64,000 nucleotides of DNA from Pseudomonas sp. (GCF_030698175.1 NZ_JAUYNT010000002.1:20132-84131), one strand, 5' to 3'; counted from the stretch's first letter, positions 9,896-20,639 are shown. A program made the numbers and translations. Notes: generated by a model not told the origin, from the sequence alone.

Positions 9896-11671
9896 ATGAT
9901 GCGCAGCCATTATTGCGGCCAGTTGAACGAAGCCCTGGACGGCCAGGAAATCACCCTTTGCGGTTGGGTCCACCGTCGTCGTGACCATGGTGGGGTGATT
10001 TTTCTCGATATTCGCGACCGTGAAGGTTTGGCCCAGGTGGTGTTCGACCCTGATCGCGCCGAAACCTTTGCCATCGCGGACCGCGTGCGCAGTGAATATG
10101 TGGTCAAAATCACCGGCAAGGTGCGCTTGCGCCCAGCCGGTGCCGGCAACGCCAACATGGCTTCCGGCGCGATTGAAGTGCTGGGCTATGAGCTGGAAGT
10201 GCTGAACGAGTCGGAAACTCCGCCGTTCCCACTGAATGAATACACCGACGTTGGCGAAGAGACCCGCCTGCGTTATCGCTTTATCGACCTGCGCCGCCCG
10301 GAAATGGCCGCCAAGTTGAAGCTGCGCTCCAGAGTCACCACCAGCATTCGTCGCTACCTGGACGAAAATGGCTTCCTCGATGTGGAAACGCCGATCCTCA
10401 CCCGCGCCACCCCAGAAGGCGCGCGTGACTATCTAGTACCGAGCCGCACCCACGCCGGCAGCTTCTTCGCCCTGCCGCAGTCGCCACAACTGTTTAAGCA
10501 GTTGTTGATGGTGGCCGGTTTCGACCGTTACTACCAGATTGCCAAGTGCTTCCGCGATGAAGACCTGCGCGCCGACCGCCAGCCGGAATTCACCCAGATC
10601 GACATCGAAACCAGCTTCCTCGATGAAGCCGAGATCATGGCGATCACCGAAAAAATGATCCGCCAGCTGTTCAAGGAAGTGCTAAACGTCGAGTTCGGCG
10701 AGCTGCCGCACATGACCCTGGCCGAAGCCATGCGCCGCTACGGTTCGGACAAGCCAGACCTGCGTAATCCGCTGGAATTGGTGGATGTTGCCGATCAGCT
10801 GCAAGAAGTCGACTTCAAGGTCTTCAGTGGCCCGGCCAACGACCCTAAGTGCCGCGTAACGGCCCTGCGCGTACCGGGCGGCGCCAGCATGCCGCGCAAG
10901 CAGATCGACGATTACACCAAGTTTGTCGGCATCTACGGCGCTCGCGGCTTGGCTTACATCAAGGTCAACGAGCGCGCCAAAGGCGTCGAAGGCCTGCAGT
11001 CGCCAATCGTAAAAAACATCCCGCTGGATAATCTCAACGTGATCCTTGATCGGGTTGGCGCGGTAGACGGCGATATCGTGTTCTTTGGCGCCGACAAATT
11101 CAAAGTGGTCAGCGAAGCGCTGGGCGCACTGCGGATCAAACTCGGTCACGACCTGAATCTGCTGACCTGCGAATGGGCGCCGCTGTGGGTCGTAGATTTT
11201 CCGATGTTCGAGGAAAGCGACGACGGCAGCCTGACCGCCATGCACCACCCGTTCACCGCGCCGAGCTGCAGCCCAGAAGAGCTGGAGGCCAATCCGGCGG
11301 CCGCCCTGTCGCGCGCCTACGACATGGTGCTGAACGGCACCGAGTTGGGTGGCGGTTCGATTCGTATCCACGACAAGTGCATGCAGCAGACCGTGTTCCG
11401 CGTGCTGGGCATCAGCGAAGAAGAGCAGCAAGAGAAGTTCGGCTTCCTGCTCGATGCGTTGAAGTACGGCGCACCGCCCCACGGTGGCCTGGCCTTTGGT
11501 CTGGACCGTCTGGTGATGCTGATGACCGGCGCCCAGTCGATTCGTGAAGTGATCGCCTTCCCGAAAACCCAGAGCGCCGCCTGCGTCATGACCCAGGCAC
11601 CGGGTGCGGTGGATAACAAGGCGTTGCGTGAGTTGCACATCCGCTTGCGCGAGCAGCCGAAAGCCGAGTAA
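9896..11671 (+). CDS. aspS: aspartyl-tRNA synthetase (probably non-discriminating AspRS/AsnRS)
   Basis: 591 residues, bacterial class IIb AspRS. An N-terminal OB-fold anticodon domain ([20 protein letters not shown], about 22-41) precedes motif 2 ([18 protein letters not shown], about 217-234). The GAD insertion lies at about 290-420, and motif 3 is [12 protein letters not shown] near 530. In pseudomonads without AsnRS the enzyme also charges tRNA-Asn, followed by GatCAB amidation; that part is family knowledge. The start has adjacent ATGs at 9896 and 9899, giving the family start [13 protein letters not shown] hairpin terminator follows the stop. Confidence 0.97.
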   Translation: MMRSHYCGQLNEALDGQEITLCGWVHRRRDHGGVIFLDIRDREGLAQVVFDPDRAETFAIADRVRSEYVVKITGKVRLRPAGAGNANMASGAIEVLGYELEVLNESETPPFPLNEYTDVGEETRLRYRFIDLRRPEMAAKLKLRSRVTTSIRRYLDENGFLDVETPILTRATPEGARDYLVPSRTHAGSFFALPQSPQLFKQLLMVAGFDRYYQIAKCFRDEDLRADRQPEFTQIDIETSFLDEAEIMAITEKMIRQLFKEVLNVEFGELPHMTLAEAMRRYGSDKPDLRNPLELVDVADQLQEVDFKVFSGPANDPKCRVTALRVPGGASMPRKQIDDYTKFVGIYGARGLAYIKVNERAKGVEGLQSPIVKNIPLDNLNVILDRVGAVDGDIVFFGADKFKVVSEALGALRIKLGHDLNLLTCEWAPLWVVDFPMFEESDDGSLTAMHHPFTAPSCSPEELEANPAAALSRAYDMVLNGTELGGGSIRIHDKCMQQTVFRVLGISEEEQQEKFGFLLDALKYGAPPHGGLAFGLDRLVMLMTGAQSIREVIAFPKTQSAACVMTQAPGAVDNKALRELHIRLREQPKAE

Positions 11672-11691
11672 CGGCTTGGCGGTGTTGCGTC

Positions 11692-11728
11692 GAACCCGCT
11701 TGCTAGATGCTGTCTACAAGCGGGTTCC
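11692..11728 (+). terminator. aspS terminator hairpin
   Basis: GAACCCGCTT / AAGCGGGTTC stem with a 17-nt loop, followed by a short T-rich run. Confidence 0.7.
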
Positions 11729-11775
11729 TTGTATCTGCATGAGTTGATATTTAATCGTTAAGAATGGGGTGAGTT

Positions 11776-12522
11776 ATGGCTGGTCATTCCAAATGGGCCA
11801 ACATCAAGCACCGCAAAGGGCGCCAAGACGCCAAGCGCGGCAAGATTTTCACCAAGCTGATTCGTGAGCTGACGGTCGCGGCCAAGGGCGGTGCGCTGGT
11901 GGCGGAAAATCCGCGCCTGCGATTGGCGGTGGATAAAGCCCTGACCGCCAACATGACCCGCGACACCATCGACCGTGCCGTCGCCCGTGGCGCCGGCAAC
12001 ACCGATGGCGATAACGTCGAAGAGCTCAGTTACGAGGGTTACGCGCCCAATGGCGTCGCGGTGTTTGTCGAAACCATGACCGACAACCGCAATCGCACCG
12101 CAGCCGCGGTGCGGCATGCCTTTGTTAAGTGTGGCGGTAATCTGGGTACCGACGGTTCGGTGGCCTATATGTTCGACCGTAAAGGCCAGATCAGCTTCGC
12201 CCCGGGCGTGAATGAAGATGCCTTGCTGGAAGCGGCGTTGGAGGCGGGTGCCGATGACGTGGTGGTGGCCGATGATGGCTCGGCAGAGGTGTACACCTCC
12301 TTTAGCGACTTTCACTCGGTCAACGAGGCGCTGGCAGCGGCGGGTTTCAAAGGTGATGAGGCCGAAATGGCGATGATTCCATCGATCATGACCCCGATTA
12401 CCGAGCTTGAGGTCGCCCAAAAGGTGCTCAGGCTGATTGACATGCTGGAAGACCTGGATGACGTGCAGAGCGTCTACCACAACGCCGAAATTGCCGATGA
12501 GCTGATAGATCAGTTGGACTGA
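11776..12522 (+). CDS. pmpR: YebC/PmpR-family protein
   Basis: 248 residues starting [23 protein letters not shown], the invariant YebC/TACO1 N-terminus. Domains II and III follow ([19 protein letters not shown], then [13 protein letters not shown]). The P. aeruginosa orthologue PmpR (PA0964) was described as a repressor of the quinolone signal regulator pqsR. Other members act on the ribosome at polyproline stalls. No pqs genes are in this window, so a general translation role is at least as likely here. It lies 104 bp after aspS. Confidence 0.93.
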   Translation: MAGHSKWANIKHRKGRQDAKRGKIFTKLIRELTVAAKGGALVAENPRLRLAVDKALTANMTRDTIDRAVARGAGNTDGDNVEELSYEGYAPNGVAVFVETMTDNRNRTAAAVRHAFVKCGGNLGTDGSVAYMFDRKGQISFAPGVNEDALLEAALEAGADDVVVADDGSAEVYTSFSDFHSVNEALAAAGFKGDEAEMAMIPSIMTPITELEVAQKVLRLIDMLEDLDDVQSVYHNAEIADELIDQLD

Positions 12523-12539
12523 TACTGCTGGCGGTGCAC

Positions 12540-12577
12540 AAACCGGAAGTTGCCTTAGGCGCTTCCGGTTTTTTTAT
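12540..12577 (+). terminator. Rho-independent terminator after pmpR
   Basis: AAACCGGAAG, loop, GCTTCCGGTTTTTTT. It separates pmpR from ruvC. Confidence 0.9.
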
Positions 12578-12666
12578 GCTTGCTGCGAGTGACGCCGTCG
12601 CCGGGACTCCCTATACTCGCAAGCTGGATATATAAACAGTATGGCGCTTTAAGTGAGTGAACGGGC

Positions 12667-13191
12667 ATGACGCTGATTTTGGGTATAGACCCTGGCTCGC
12701 GGATCACCGGTTACGGCGTGGTCCGGGATCTTGGGCGTGGTTGCGAATACGTGGCTTCTGGCTGCATTCGCACGGGCAGCGGGCCGCTGCCGGAGCGCTT
12801 GCAGATCGTCTTTCGCGGCGTGCGCGAGGTGATTCAAAGCTTTGAGCCGATCACCATGGGCATTGAGCAGGTGTTTATGGCCAAGAACGCCGACTCGGCG
12901 CTCAAGCTCGGTCAGGCCCGTGGCGCGGCCATAGTGGCGGCGGCCGAAGCTGGTCTGGAGATTGCCGAATACACTGCCACCCAGGTGAAGCAGGCAGTCA
13001 CCGGCAGCGGCGGGGCGGCCAAGGAACAGGTGCAGTTAATGGTCATGCACCTGCTAAAGCTCACGCAAAAGCCGCAAATCGATGCCTCCGACGCCTTGGC
13101 GATTGCCCTTTGTCATGCCCATAGCCGGCAAAGTCTGCTGGCCCATGGCCTGCTCGGCGCGCGCAGCCGAGGCGGGCGCCTGCGTTTATAA
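12667..13191 (+). CDS. ruvC: Holliday junction endonuclease RuvC
   Basis: 174 residues. The RNase-H-like resolvase cuts Holliday junctions during recombination. Catalytic acidic positions are visible: [13 protein letters not shown] (Asp near 7), MGIEQVF (Glu near 66) and [13 protein letters not shown] (Asp near 138 and 141). First gene of ruvCAB; ruvA follows after 45 bp. Confidence 0.97.
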   Translation: MTLILGIDPGSRITGYGVVRDLGRGCEYVASGCIRTGSGPLPERLQIVFRGVREVIQSFEPITMGIEQVFMAKNADSALKLGQARGAAIVAAAEAGLEIAEYTATQVKQAVTGSGGAAKEQVQLMVMHLLKLTQKPQIDASDALAIALCHAHSRQSLLAHGLLGARSRGGRLRL

Positions 13192-13236
13192 ACCCCGCAT
13201 TCAAGTTATGGCTGTCTTTAAGTTAAGGAAATCTCT

Positions 13237-13842
13237 GTGATTGGACGCTTGCGTGGCACCCTGGTGGAGAAACAGCCACCGCACCTGATACTGGATGTAA
13301 ACGGCGTTGGCTATGAGCTGGAAGTGCCGATGACCACCCTATATCGCTTGCCGGCGGTCGGCGAGGCGTTGATTTTGCATACCCATCTGGTGGTGCGCGA
13401 AGATGCCCAGCTGCTCTATGGCTTCGCCGATAAACGTGATCGGCAGCTGTTTCGTGAGCTGATTCGGCTCAATGGCGTCGGTCCGAAGCTGGCGCTGGCG
13501 CTGATGTCCAGCCTTACGGTGGATGAGTTGGTGCGTTGCGTGCAGGCGCAAGACACCTCGGTGCTGGTGAAAATCCCTGGGGTCGGCAAGAAAACCGCCG
13601 AGCGCCTGCTGGTCGAACTTAAGGACCGCTTCAATGCCTGGGAGACTTTGCCCGGCATGGGCGATCTGGGGATTGAACCTAGTGCTGGCGCGCCAGTCTC
13701 AAATGCGGAGAATGATGCCCTGAGTGCGTTACTCTCGCTGGGCTACAAGCCGCAGGAAGCCAGTCGCGCCGTGGCTGCAGTCAAGGAAGATGGCCTGTCC
13801 AGTGAAGACTTAATCCGCCGTGCTCTTAAAGGTATGGGCTAG
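13237..13842 (+). CDS. ruvA: Holliday junction DNA helicase subunit RuvA
   Basis: 201 residues from a GTG start preceded by AAGGAAA. RuvA binds the four-way junction and positions RuvB. It has an N-terminal OB fold ([17 protein letters not shown]), two helix-hairpin-helix motifs ([33 protein letters not shown]) and the mobile domain III ([16 protein letters not shown]) that contacts RuvB. Confidence 0.97.
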   Translation: MIGRLRGTLVEKQPPHLILDVNGVGYELEVPMTTLYRLPAVGEALILHTHLVVREDAQLLYGFADKRDRQLFRELIRLNGVGPKLALALMSSLTVDELVRCVQAQDTSVLVKIPGVGKKTAERLLVELKDRFNAWETLPGMGDLGIEPSAGAPVSNAENDALSALLSLGYKPQEASRAVAAVKEDGLSSEDLIRRALKGMG

Positions 13843-13889
13843 CCCCTCATCTATGACTCTTTATATGTGCCTTTTATGTGTAAGCAGCC

Positions 13890-14945
13890 ATGCTAGACGC
13901 TGATCGTCTGATTACCGCGACCGCCAACCCGCGCGAGCGCGAAGAGCAGCAAGACCGCGCTATTCGCCCGCTCAAGCTGGCCGAATACATTGGTCAGCCG
14001 GCTGTGCGCGAACAAATGGAGTTGTTTATCCAAGCGGCGCGCGGACGTAACGAGGCGCTCGATCACACCCTGATTTTCGGCCCGCCTGGGCTGGGTAAGA
14101 CCACTCTGGCCAATATCATTGCCCAGGAGCTGGGCGTGTCGATCAAAAGCACCTCGGGCCCGGTGCTGGAGCGCCCCGGCGACTTGGCGGCGATGCTGAC
14201 CAACCTGGAGTCGGGCGATGTGCTCTTTATCGATGAAATCCATCGCCTGTCGCCAATAGTCGAAGAAATCCTCTATCCGGCCATGGAGGATTTCCAGCTC
14301 GACATCATGATCGGTGAAGGCCCTGCGGCGCGTTCGATCAAGCTGGACCTGCCGCCCTTCACCCTGGTTGGCGCCACCACCCGCGCCGGCATGCTGACCA
14401 ATCCGCTGCGTGACCGCTTCGGCATTGTGCAGCGGCTGGAGTTTTACAGCGTGGTCGACTTGACCACCATCGTCACCCGCTCGGCGCGCATTCTGGGCTT
14501 GCCGATTGATCAGGCTGGCGCCTTTGAAATTGCCCGGCGTGCCCGCGGCACGCCGCGAATCGCCAACCGCTTGTTGCGCCGCGTGCGTGATTACGCCCAG
14601 GTGCGCGCCCAAGGCGAGATTACCCAGATAATTGCCAACCTGGCGCTGAACTTGCTGGCCGTTGATGAGCACGGCTTCGACCAGCAAGATCGGCGCTTGC
14701 TGCTGACCATGATCGAGAAGTTCGATGGTGGCCCGGTCGGCATCGATAGCTTGGCAGCGGCGATTAGCGAGGAACGCCACACCATTGAAGATGTGTTGGA
14801 ACCCTATTTGATCCAGCAGGGGTATATCATGCGCACCCCGCGCGGTCGGGTGGTCACCCGTCATGCGTATTTGCACTTTGGCTTGAATATTCCAGCGCGA
14901 TTGGGCGATTTGCCGTCCGTCGAGCTGGCCGCGGATGAGCAGTAA
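13890..14945 (+). CDS. ruvB: Holliday junction branch migration ATPase RuvB
   Basis: 351-residue AAA+ motor. It has Walker [14 protein letters not shown] (about 63-75), Walker [12 protein letters not shown] (about 112-122), sensor motif [10 protein letters not shown], an arginine-finger region LRDRFGI, and a C-terminal winged helix ending in [15 protein letters not shown]. It works with RuvA and RuvC. Third gene of the operon, 47 bp after ruvA. Confidence 0.97.
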   Translation: MLDADRLITATANPREREEQQDRAIRPLKLAEYIGQPAVREQMELFIQAARGRNEALDHTLIFGPPGLGKTTLANIIAQELGVSIKSTSGPVLERPGDLAAMLTNLESGDVLFIDEIHRLSPIVEEILYPAMEDFQLDIMIGEGPAARSIKLDLPPFTLVGATTRAGMLTNPLRDRFGIVQRLEFYSVVDLTTIVTRSARILGLPIDQAGAFEIARRARGTPRIANRLLRRVRDYAQVRAQGEITQIIANLALNLLAVDEHGFDQQDRRLLLTMIEKFDGGPVGIDSLAAAISEERHTIEDVLEPYLIQQGYIMRTPRGRVVTRHAYLHFGLNIPARLGDLPSVELAADEQ

Positions 14946-15001
14946 CGGGACACAATCAGTTGCAGATGCCGATTGGCAAGCCGGGGAGTAAGCACTAGAG
15001 T

Positions 15002-15454
15002 ATGCGCGCGCAAAACCAAGGGCAGCCATTTGCCCATCGCTGTCGGGTGTATTTCGAAGATACCGATGCCGGTGGCATCGTTTACTACGTCAATTACCTC
15101 AAGTTTATGGAGCGGGCGCGCACCGAATTGCTGCGCGCCAGTGGTTTTGCTCAGTCGCAATTGGCCGATCAAGGTATTTTGTTTGTGGTGCATTCGTGCG
15201 AGGCGCGTTATTTCGTGCCGGCGCGTTTGGATGATGAGCTGTTAGTCAGTGCCGATGTAATCGAATTAAACCGTGCCAGCCTGCGCTTTCGTCAACAGGT
15301 AAGGCGGGCTGCGGATAACGTACTGCTCTGCGAAGGGCAGTTTCTGGTGGCCTGTGTGCGCGCCGATAGTTTCAAACCCCGGGCCATTCCGGCGACGCTG
15401 AATGCGGCATTTGCCAGCAACAGCGGCGCCGGTCAGCCCAGTGCAGGAGAGTAA
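15002..15454 (+). CDS. ybgC: acyl-CoA thioesterase YbgC
   Basis: 150-residue 4-hydroxybenzoyl-CoA-thioesterase-type hotdog protein. The active-site block is [26 protein letters not shown] (about 17-42), with the catalytic Asp in DTDAGG. It is the standard first gene of the tol-pal cluster; its acyl substrate in the envelope is not settled. tolQ begins 2 bp after its stop, so they are co-translated. Confidence 0.95.
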   Translation: MRAQNQGQPFAHRCRVYFEDTDAGGIVYYVNYLKFMERARTELLRASGFAQSQLADQGILFVVHSCEARYFVPARLDDELLVSADVIELNRASLRFRQQVRRAADNVLLCEGQFLVACVRADSFKPRAIPATLNAAFASNSGAGQPSAGE

Positions 15455-15456
15455 GC

Positions 15457-16152
15457 GTGGAAGCCAACGCCGTAGACCATTCCTCCATGTGGAGCCTGAT
15501 CAGCAACGCCAGTGTGGTGGTGCAATTGGTCATGCTGATTCTGGTGGCTGCATCGGTCACCTCATGGGTGATGATTTTTCAGCGCAGCAATATGCTGCGC
15601 GCCGCCAAGCGTGCGCTGGACAACTTCGACGAGCGCTTCTGGTCGGGTATCGATCTGTCCAAACTGTATCGCCAGGCAGGCAGCAATCCAGACCCGGATT
15701 CGGGCGTTGAGCAGATTTTTCGCGCCGGCTTTAAAGAGTTCTCCCGTCTGCGTCAGCAGGCGGGTGTTGATCCTGCGGCGGTGATGGAGGGTGTGGCGCG
15801 GGCCATGCGCGTGGCCATCTCGCGCGAAGAAGAAAAGCTCGATCAAGGTTTGCCATTTTTGGCCACGGTAGGTTCCACCAGTCCCTATATCGGCCTGTTT
15901 GGTACCGTGTGGGGGATCATGAATTCCTTCCGTGGTTTAGCCACAGCCCAGCAAGCTACCTTGGCCACTGTCGCGCCGGGTATTGCCGAGGCCTTGATTG
16001 CTACGGCAATCGGTCTGTTTGCGGCCATTCCGGCGGTAATCGCCTACAACCGCTTCGCCGCCCAAAGCGAAATGCTGATCGGTCGTTATTACACCTTTGC
16101 CGACGAATTCCAGGCGATTCTGCATCGCAAGGTTCACACCAGTGATGAGTAG
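15457..16152 (+). CDS. tolQ: Tol-Pal proton channel subunit TolQ
   Basis: 231 residues from a GTG start 2 bp after ybgC, with GGAGAG upstream. It is the inner-membrane MotA/TolQ/ExbB family protein that forms the proton channel with TolR and energises TolA. It has three membrane spans, the first at about 17-38. The family signature is FLATVGSTSPYIGLFGTVWGIMNSF (about 130-154), and the third span is in IATAIGLFAAIPAVIAY. The last codons (HRKVHTSDE) have a second diverged copy in the tolQ-tolR gap. Confidence 0.96.
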   Translation: MEANAVDHSSMWSLISNASVVVQLVMLILVAASVTSWVMIFQRSNMLRAAKRALDNFDERFWSGIDLSKLYRQAGSNPDPDSGVEQIFRAGFKEFSRLRQQAGVDPAAVMEGVARAMRVAISREEEKLDQGLPFLATVGSTSPYIGLFGTVWGIMNSFRGLATAQQATLATVAPGIAEALIATAIGLFAAIPAVIAYNRFAAQSEMLIGRYYTFADEFQAILHRKVHTSDE

Positions 16153-16166
16153 GTGCGTTGTGGCGG

Positions 16167-16223
16167 GCGATGAGTTCCAGGGCAATATGTTCCGCACGGC
16201 AAGGTTCACACCAGCGATGAATA
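16167..16223 (+). repeat. diverged duplicate of the tolQ 3' end
   Basis: Positions 16167-16223 repeat the last 18 codons of tolQ (16099-16152) with substitutions and a small insertion. Shared blocks are GA(A/G)TTCCAGG and AAGGTTCACACCAG followed by (T/C)GATGA. The copy lies in the 121-bp tolQ-tolR gap, which is otherwise short in this operon. Confidence 0.8.
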
Positions 16224-16273
16224 ACAACGCTGCTGTTTCTATCGGCCTGCAACCTATGGGTAAGTGCTAAGTC

Positions 16274-16732
16274 ATGGCCAGAGTTCGCCAGAAACGTAAA
16301 CCCCACGCGGAAATGAACGTGGTGCCTTACATCGACGTGATGTTGGTGCTGCTGGTTATTTTCATGGTGACTGCGCCGATGATGAACCAAGGCGTGAAAG
16401 TCGATCTGCCCAAGGTCGGTAGCGAGGCTTTGCAGCAGGATAACAACGCGCAAGTGCTGACGATCTCGATCAAGGCCGACAAAACTTTTTACTGGAATTT
16501 CGGTAAGGAAGTCGACACTGACGCCAAGAGCGCGCTGGATAAGGCGCTGACGCTACCGCAAATGACCGCTGCGGTTAAAGGGATCATGGGCGAGAACAGC
16601 CGCCAAGGTAAACCGGTGCAGGTCATGCTGCGTGGCGATAAAACCCTCGCCTACGAAACGGTGATGGCGGCCATGGGTGGCTTGCAACAGGCTGGCGTCG
16701 GCAACGTCGGGCTGATTACCGAGGCTCCTTGA
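16274..16732 (+). CDS. tolR: Tol-Pal proton channel subunit TolR
   Basis: 152-residue ExbD/TolR family protein with one N-terminal span. Residues 1-45 read ARVRQKRKPHAEMNVVPYIDVMLVLLVIFMV, with the proton-binding Asp in PYIDVMLV. The periplasmic domain fills the rest. Its stop overlaps the tolA start (TGATG). Confidence 0.96.
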   Translation: MARVRQKRKPHAEMNVVPYIDVMLVLLVIFMVTAPMMNQGVKVDLPKVGSEALQQDNNAQVLTISIKADKTFYWNFGKEVDTDAKSALDKALTLPQMTAAVKGIMGENSRQGKPVQVMLRGDKTLAYETVMAAMGGLQQAGVGNVGLITEAP

Positions 16733-17766
16733 TGCGTTGGCAGCCCGAACGGTCACCCGCAGAGAACTATTTTTGGCCGATTATCTGGGCCGTAGCTTTT
16801 CATGTGCTGATGTTTGCCATGTTGTTTGTCAGTTTTGCCATGACCCCTGATCTGCCGCCCGCGCGGCCAGTGGTGCAGGCGACCCTGTATAAACTCAAGT
16901 CGCAGAGCAAGGCGACGGTGCAAACCAATCAGAAAATTGCTGGTGAGGCGGTCAAGACCAAAGCGCCGACCAATCAAACCGAGCAACTTGAACAAAAGAA
17001 AAACGAACAAGAAAAACTCGAAGTGGCCAAGGCTGCAGAAGAGGCTAAAGCCGACGCCAAGGCTGAGGCGGTGAAAGAGGCTGCGGCCGCCAAGCAAGAA
17101 GCGGCCGAGACGAAGAAGGTCGAAGAAGCTGCCAAGGCGGCCGAAGTCAAAGAATTAGCCGACGTCGCCAAGAAAAAGACCGAAGAAGAAAAGAAAAAAG
17201 CCGAAGCCGAAGCGCAGAAGAAAAAAGCCGCCGACGACGCCAAGAAGAAAAAGACCGAAGACGACGCCAAAAAGAAGGCCGCAGAAGAGGCCAAGAAGAA
17301 ATCCACCGAGGCCGACAAAAAGAAAGCTGCCGACGCCGCGAAGAAGAAAACCGCCGCCGAGGCGGCCAAGCGCAAGGCTGCAGAAGACAAGAAGGCCCAG
17401 GCCTTGGCCGAGTTGCTTTCCGAAAGTACCGATTACCAGCAGGCCATCGCCGACACACAAGGAGATGAAGTTGCCGGCAGTTTGGATGACTTGATTGTTA
17501 AACTGGTTAGCGATAACTGGACCCGTCCGCCTTCTGCCCGTAATGGTATGAGCGTAGAAGTACAGATAGAGATGCTCCCCGATGGCACCATTACCGGTGC
17601 CAGCGTGACCCGCTCCAGCGGTGATGCGGCTTTCGATGGCTCGGCCGTGTCGGCCGTGCGTAAAGTGGGTCGTGTCCCTGAAATGCAGCAATTAGACCGT
17701 GCAACTTTTGATCAGCTGTATCGCCAACGGCGTGCGGTCTTTAAACCGGAGGATTTGAGCCTGTGA
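16732..17766 (+). CDS. tolA: Tol-Pal linker protein TolA
   Basis: 344 residues from ATG 16732, which overlaps the tolR stop. It has an N-terminal span (about 15-37), then a very long Lys/Ala/Glu helix (about 65-225, with many AKKK, EEAKKK and DAAKKK repeats) crossing the periplasm. The C-terminal globular domain ([22 protein letters not shown], about 265-344) contacts TolB, Pal and colicins. The low-complexity helix creates long spurious reverse-strand frames. The stop overlaps the tolB GTG. Confidence 0.96.
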   Translation: MRWQPERSPAENYFWPIIWAVAFHVLMFAMLFVSFAMTPDLPPARPVVQATLYKLKSQSKATVQTNQKIAGEAVKTKAPTNQTEQLEQKKNEQEKLEVAKAAEEAKADAKAEAVKEAAAAKQEAAETKKVEEAAKAAEVKELADVAKKKTEEEKKKAEAEAQKKKAADDAKKKKTEDDAKKKAAEEAKKKSTEADKKKAADAAKKKTAAEAAKRKAAEDKKAQALAELLSESTDYQQAIADTQGDEVAGSLDDLIVKLVSDNWTRPPSARNGMSVEVQIEMLPDGTITGASVTRSSGDAAFDGSAVSAVRKVGRVPEMQQLDRATFDQLYRQRRAVFKPEDLSL

Positions 17767-19064
17767 CTACCCTGATTCGTATCGCCTTGCTGGGCCTGCT
17801 GTTGCTGGCGAGCGCCGTGCAAGCGGCAGACCCGCTGGTTATTTCCGGCGGTAATGACCGCGCCATCCCGATCGCGGTAGTGCCCTTCGGCTGGCAAGGC
17901 GGCACCGTGTTGCCAGAAAACATGGCCGAGATCATCGGCAATGACCTGCGCAACTCCGGCACTTTCGAGCCGATTCCCGCGCAAAACATGATCAGCTTGC
18001 CGACCCAAGCCTCCGAGGTGATTTTCCGCGACTGGAAGGCTTTGGGTGCGCAGTTCGTTATGGTCGGCAGCATAGTGCCGGATGGTGGGCGTTTGCAGGT
18101 GCAATTTGCGCTGTTTAACGTGGCTACCGAGCAGCAAGTGATGGCCGGCAATGTCAGCGGCAGCGTCGAGCAATTGCGCGATATGGCGCACTTTGTCTCC
18201 GATCAGGCGTTTGAGAAGCTGACCGGCATTAAAGGCGCGTTCTCAACTCGTTTGCTGTTCGTTACTGCCGAGCGTTTCTCGGTGGATAACACTCGTTACA
18301 GCTTGCAACGCGCCGACTACGACGGTGCCCGTGCAGTCACCCTGCTGCAATCGCGTGAGCCCATCTTGTCGCCGAGTTTTGCTGCCGACGGTAAGCGCAT
18401 TGCCTATGTGTCTTTCGAGCAGAAGCGCCCGCGGATCTTTATTCAGTACATCGATACCGGTCGGCGCGAGCAGATTACCAACTTTGAAGGCTTGAACGGC
18501 GCCCCCGCCTGGTCGCCGGATGGTTCGCGCCTGGCGTTCGTGCTGTCCAAAGACGGTAACCCGGAGATTTACGTGATGAATCTGGCCAGCCGCCAGTTGC
18601 AGCGCGTGACCAATCACTTTGGTATCGATACCGAACCTTTTTGGGGTAAAGATGGCCAGACCATCTACTTCACCTCGGATCGCGCCGGCAAGCCGCAAAT
18701 CTACAAGATGAATATCGCCAGCGGCGCAGTTGAACGGGTGACCTTTATCGGTAACTACAACGCCAATCCAAAGCTGTCGGCCGATGAGAAAACCCTGGTA
18801 ATGGTGCACCGCCAAGAGGGTTATGCAGTATTCCGCGTGGCTGCGCAGGATCTGACCCGTGGCACGGTGAAGATTCTGACTCAGACCAGTCTGGATGAGT
18901 CGCCCACTGTCGCCCCTAATGGCACCATGGTAATCTACGCCACCCGCCAAGAAGGCCGCGGCGTAGTGGTTCTAGCGTCGATCAATGGCCGCGTGAAAAT
19001 ACCGCTGCCAATTGCCGCCCAAGGTGAAATCCGCGAACCTTCGTGGTCCCCCTATCTCAAATGA
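17763..19064 (+). CDS. tolB: Tol-Pal periplasmic beta-propeller TolB
   Basis: 433 residues from GTG 17763, overlapping the tolA stop by 4 bases. It has a signal peptide ([15 protein letters not shown]), an N-terminal alpha/beta domain that touches TolA, and a C-terminal six-bladed propeller. The propeller repeats are visible as [66 protein letters not shown] and [14 protein letters not shown]. It binds Pal. Confidence 0.97.
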   Translation: MTTLIRIALLGLLLLASAVQAADPLVISGGNDRAIPIAVVPFGWQGGTVLPENMAEIIGNDLRNSGTFEPIPAQNMISLPTQASEVIFRDWKALGAQFVMVGSIVPDGGRLQVQFALFNVATEQQVMAGNVSGSVEQLRDMAHFVSDQAFEKLTGIKGAFSTRLLFVTAERFSVDNTRYSLQRADYDGARAVTLLQSREPILSPSFAADGKRIAYVSFEQKRPRIFIQYIDTGRREQITNFEGLNGAPAWSPDGSRLAFVLSKDGNPEIYVMNLASRQLQRVTNHFGIDTEPFWGKDGQTIYFTSDRAGKPQIYKMNIASGAVERVTFIGNYNANPKLSADEKTLVMVHRQEGYAVFRVAAQDLTRGTVKILTQTSLDESPTVAPNGTMVIYATRQEGRGVVVLASINGRVKIPLPIAAQGEIREPSWSPYLK

Positions 19065-19113
19065 AACAACCAGCCTTTGGGCTTATTAACTAAAACTCAC
19101 AAGGAGTTAAACG

Positions 19114-19614
19114 ATGGAAATGCTGAAATTTGGCAAACTTGCTGCACTGGCTTTGACTCTGGCAGTAGCTGCTGGTTGCTCGTCGAAAGGCGCTGAAAAC
19201 ACTGGCGAAGGTACCAATCCTAACAATGGCTACGACGCCAGCACACAAGGTTCGGGCACCGACGGCATGCTGGCTGATGAAGCTGCTCTGCGCGCTATCA
19301 CCACTTTCTATTTTGCTTATGACAGCTCGGATCTGCTGCCAGAAGCCATGCGCGCCCTTGATGTGCACGCTAAAGACTTGAAAGGCGACGGTTCGCGCGT
19401 TGTTCTGCAAGGCAACACCGATGAGCGCGGCACCCGTGAATACAACATGGCTCTGGGCGAGCGTCGTGGTATGGCCGTACAGCGCTACCTAGTGCTGCAA
19501 GGCGTTTCGCCAGCTCAGCTGGAAGTGGTTTCTTACGGTGAAGAGCGTCCAGCTGCCACCGGTAGCGACGAAGAAAGCATGGCGCAAAACCGCCGTGTAA
19601 ACCTGGTTAAGTAA
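19114..19614 (+). CDS. oprL: peptidoglycan-associated lipoprotein OprL/Pal
   Basis: 166 residues with a lipobox AVAAGC (Cys near 22) and an OmpA-like peptidoglycan-binding domain from about 60 on: [45 protein letters not shown]. It anchors the outer membrane to the wall and partners TolB. A good AAGGAG ribosome site precedes the start. Confidence 0.97.
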   Translation: MEMLKFGKLAALALTLAVAAGCSSKGAENTGEGTNPNNGYDASTQGSGTDGMLADEAALRAITTFYFAYDSSDLLPEAMRALDVHAKDLKGDGSRVVLQGNTDERGTREYNMALGERRGMAVQRYLVLQGVSPAQLEVVSYGEERPAATGSDEESMAQNRRVNLVK

Positions 19615-19620
19615 TTAGCC

Positions 19621-20433
19621 ATGTTTAAGTGTCAGCGTGCTTTAGCTGTTTTGGTCCTTAGCTTGCCGCTTGCGGCATTGGCTGAGATCCCCGTGGGCGA
19701 TAACTCTGCAGCCTCTGGCAGCAGTGGTTATCCGCCCGCAGGTTATGGCACGTCTGGCGCCTATGCAGAGGGCGGGGCAGCAGCCCCGGCCTCAGCGCAA
19801 GGCCAGCTGTTTCTGCAGTTGCAACAGATGCAGCAAGAACTCGGTCAGCTGCGTGGCATGCTGGAAGAGCAGCAAAACGAGATTCAACGTTTAAAACAAG
19901 AAGGTCTGGAGCGTTATCAGTCTCTCGATCAGCGGTTGTCCGGCGGTGCTATAGGCGCCCCAGCAACGCAAAATTCCCCGGCTGCTGGCGCGATTAACGC
20001 CGCTGGCAGCCCCGCTGCACCGGTGGCTAATGCACCTGCTAGCAACGAACCTGGCGATCCAGCCAAAGAAAAGCTCTATTACGACGCCTCCTTTGAGCTG
20101 ATCAAAACCAAGGACTTCGACAAAGCCAGTCAGGCCTTTGAGGCCTTCCTGCGCAAATACCCAAGCAGTCAGTACGCCGGTAATGCCCAGTATTGGTTGG
20201 GTGAGGTGAATGTCGCTCAGGGCCGTTTGCAGGCCGCCGGGCAAGCCTTTGCCAAGGTCAGCCAGAACTATCCAAGCCACACCAAAGTGCCGGACTCGTT
20301 ATACAAACTGGGCGATGTCGAACTGCGCTTGGGCAACCTGGATAAAGCCAAGGGGATATTCCAGCAAGTGATTGCGCAGTATCCAACCAGTTCGGCGGCG
20401 CAGTTGGCGCAGCGTGAGTTGAAGCGTTTGTAA
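19621..20433 (+). CDS. cpoB: Tol-Pal associated protein CpoB (YbgF)
   Basis: 270 residues. It has a signal peptide (ALAVLVLSLPLAALAE), a Gly/Ser/Ala-rich linker, an N-terminal trimerising coiled coil (LFLQLQQMQQELGQLRGMLEEQQNEIQRLKQE, about 62-95) and about three TPRs in the last 120 residues (YYDASFELIKTKDFDKASQAFEAFL; AQYWLGEVNVAQGRL; SLYKLGDVELRLGNLDKAKGIF). In E. coli it coordinates outer membrane constriction with peptidoglycan synthesis. It lies 6 bp after oprL. Confidence 0.93.
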   Translation: MFKCQRALAVLVLSLPLAALAEIPVGDNSAASGSSGYPPAGYGTSGAYAEGGAAAPASAQGQLFLQLQQMQQELGQLRGMLEEQQNEIQRLKQEGLERYQSLDQRLSGGAIGAPATQNSPAAGAINAAGSPAAPVANAPASNEPGDPAKEKLYYDASFELIKTKDFDKASQAFEAFLRKYPSSQYAGNAQYWLGEVNVAQGRLQAAGQAFAKVSQNYPSHTKVPDSLYKLGDVELRLGNLDKAKGIFQQVIAQYPTSSAAQLAQRELKRL

Positions 20434-20468
20434 TCAAGACGCCTTACGGGGCTGGCCAGATGATCAAG

Positions 20469-20639
20469 AAAGCCCGCGCCTGTCAGACTGTGTGAAAACT
20501 ACTGCGCTCGGTTATGCCGCGTTAAAAACAGGCTCGGACTGCTCATTTACAACTCGTAAACTCCGCGTCCTCGCCTGTTTTTGCCTTGCCTAACCTTCGC
20601 TCGCTACGTTTTCACACGGTCTGCTGTCGCGGGTTTTTT
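20469..20639 (+). terminator. cpoB terminator split by a MITE
   Basis: The arms AAAGCCCGCG (20469-20478) and CGCGGGTTTTTT (20628-20639) would form a normal intrinsic terminator with a CCTGT loop. A 140-bp element now occupies that loop. Confidence 0.75.
20484..20623. mobile_element. 140-bp MITE with 17-bp terminal inverted repeats
   Basis: The left end CAGACTGTGTGAAAAC matches the inverted right end GTTTTCACACGGTCTG. The element is flanked by the direct repeat CTGT (20480-20483 and 20624-20627), a 4-bp target duplication. Its interior (GTTAAAAACAGGCTC, CTCATTTAC, CGCCTGTTTTTGCCTTGCCT) matches the reverse complement of the element at 58844-58991. It has no coding capacity. Confidence 0.85.

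Noticed and set aside
16974..17691. Several long reverse-strand frames rich in Phe, Leu, Ser and Ala
   Set aside because: They are mirror images of the Lys/Ala/Glu-rich TolA helix and have no ribosome sites.
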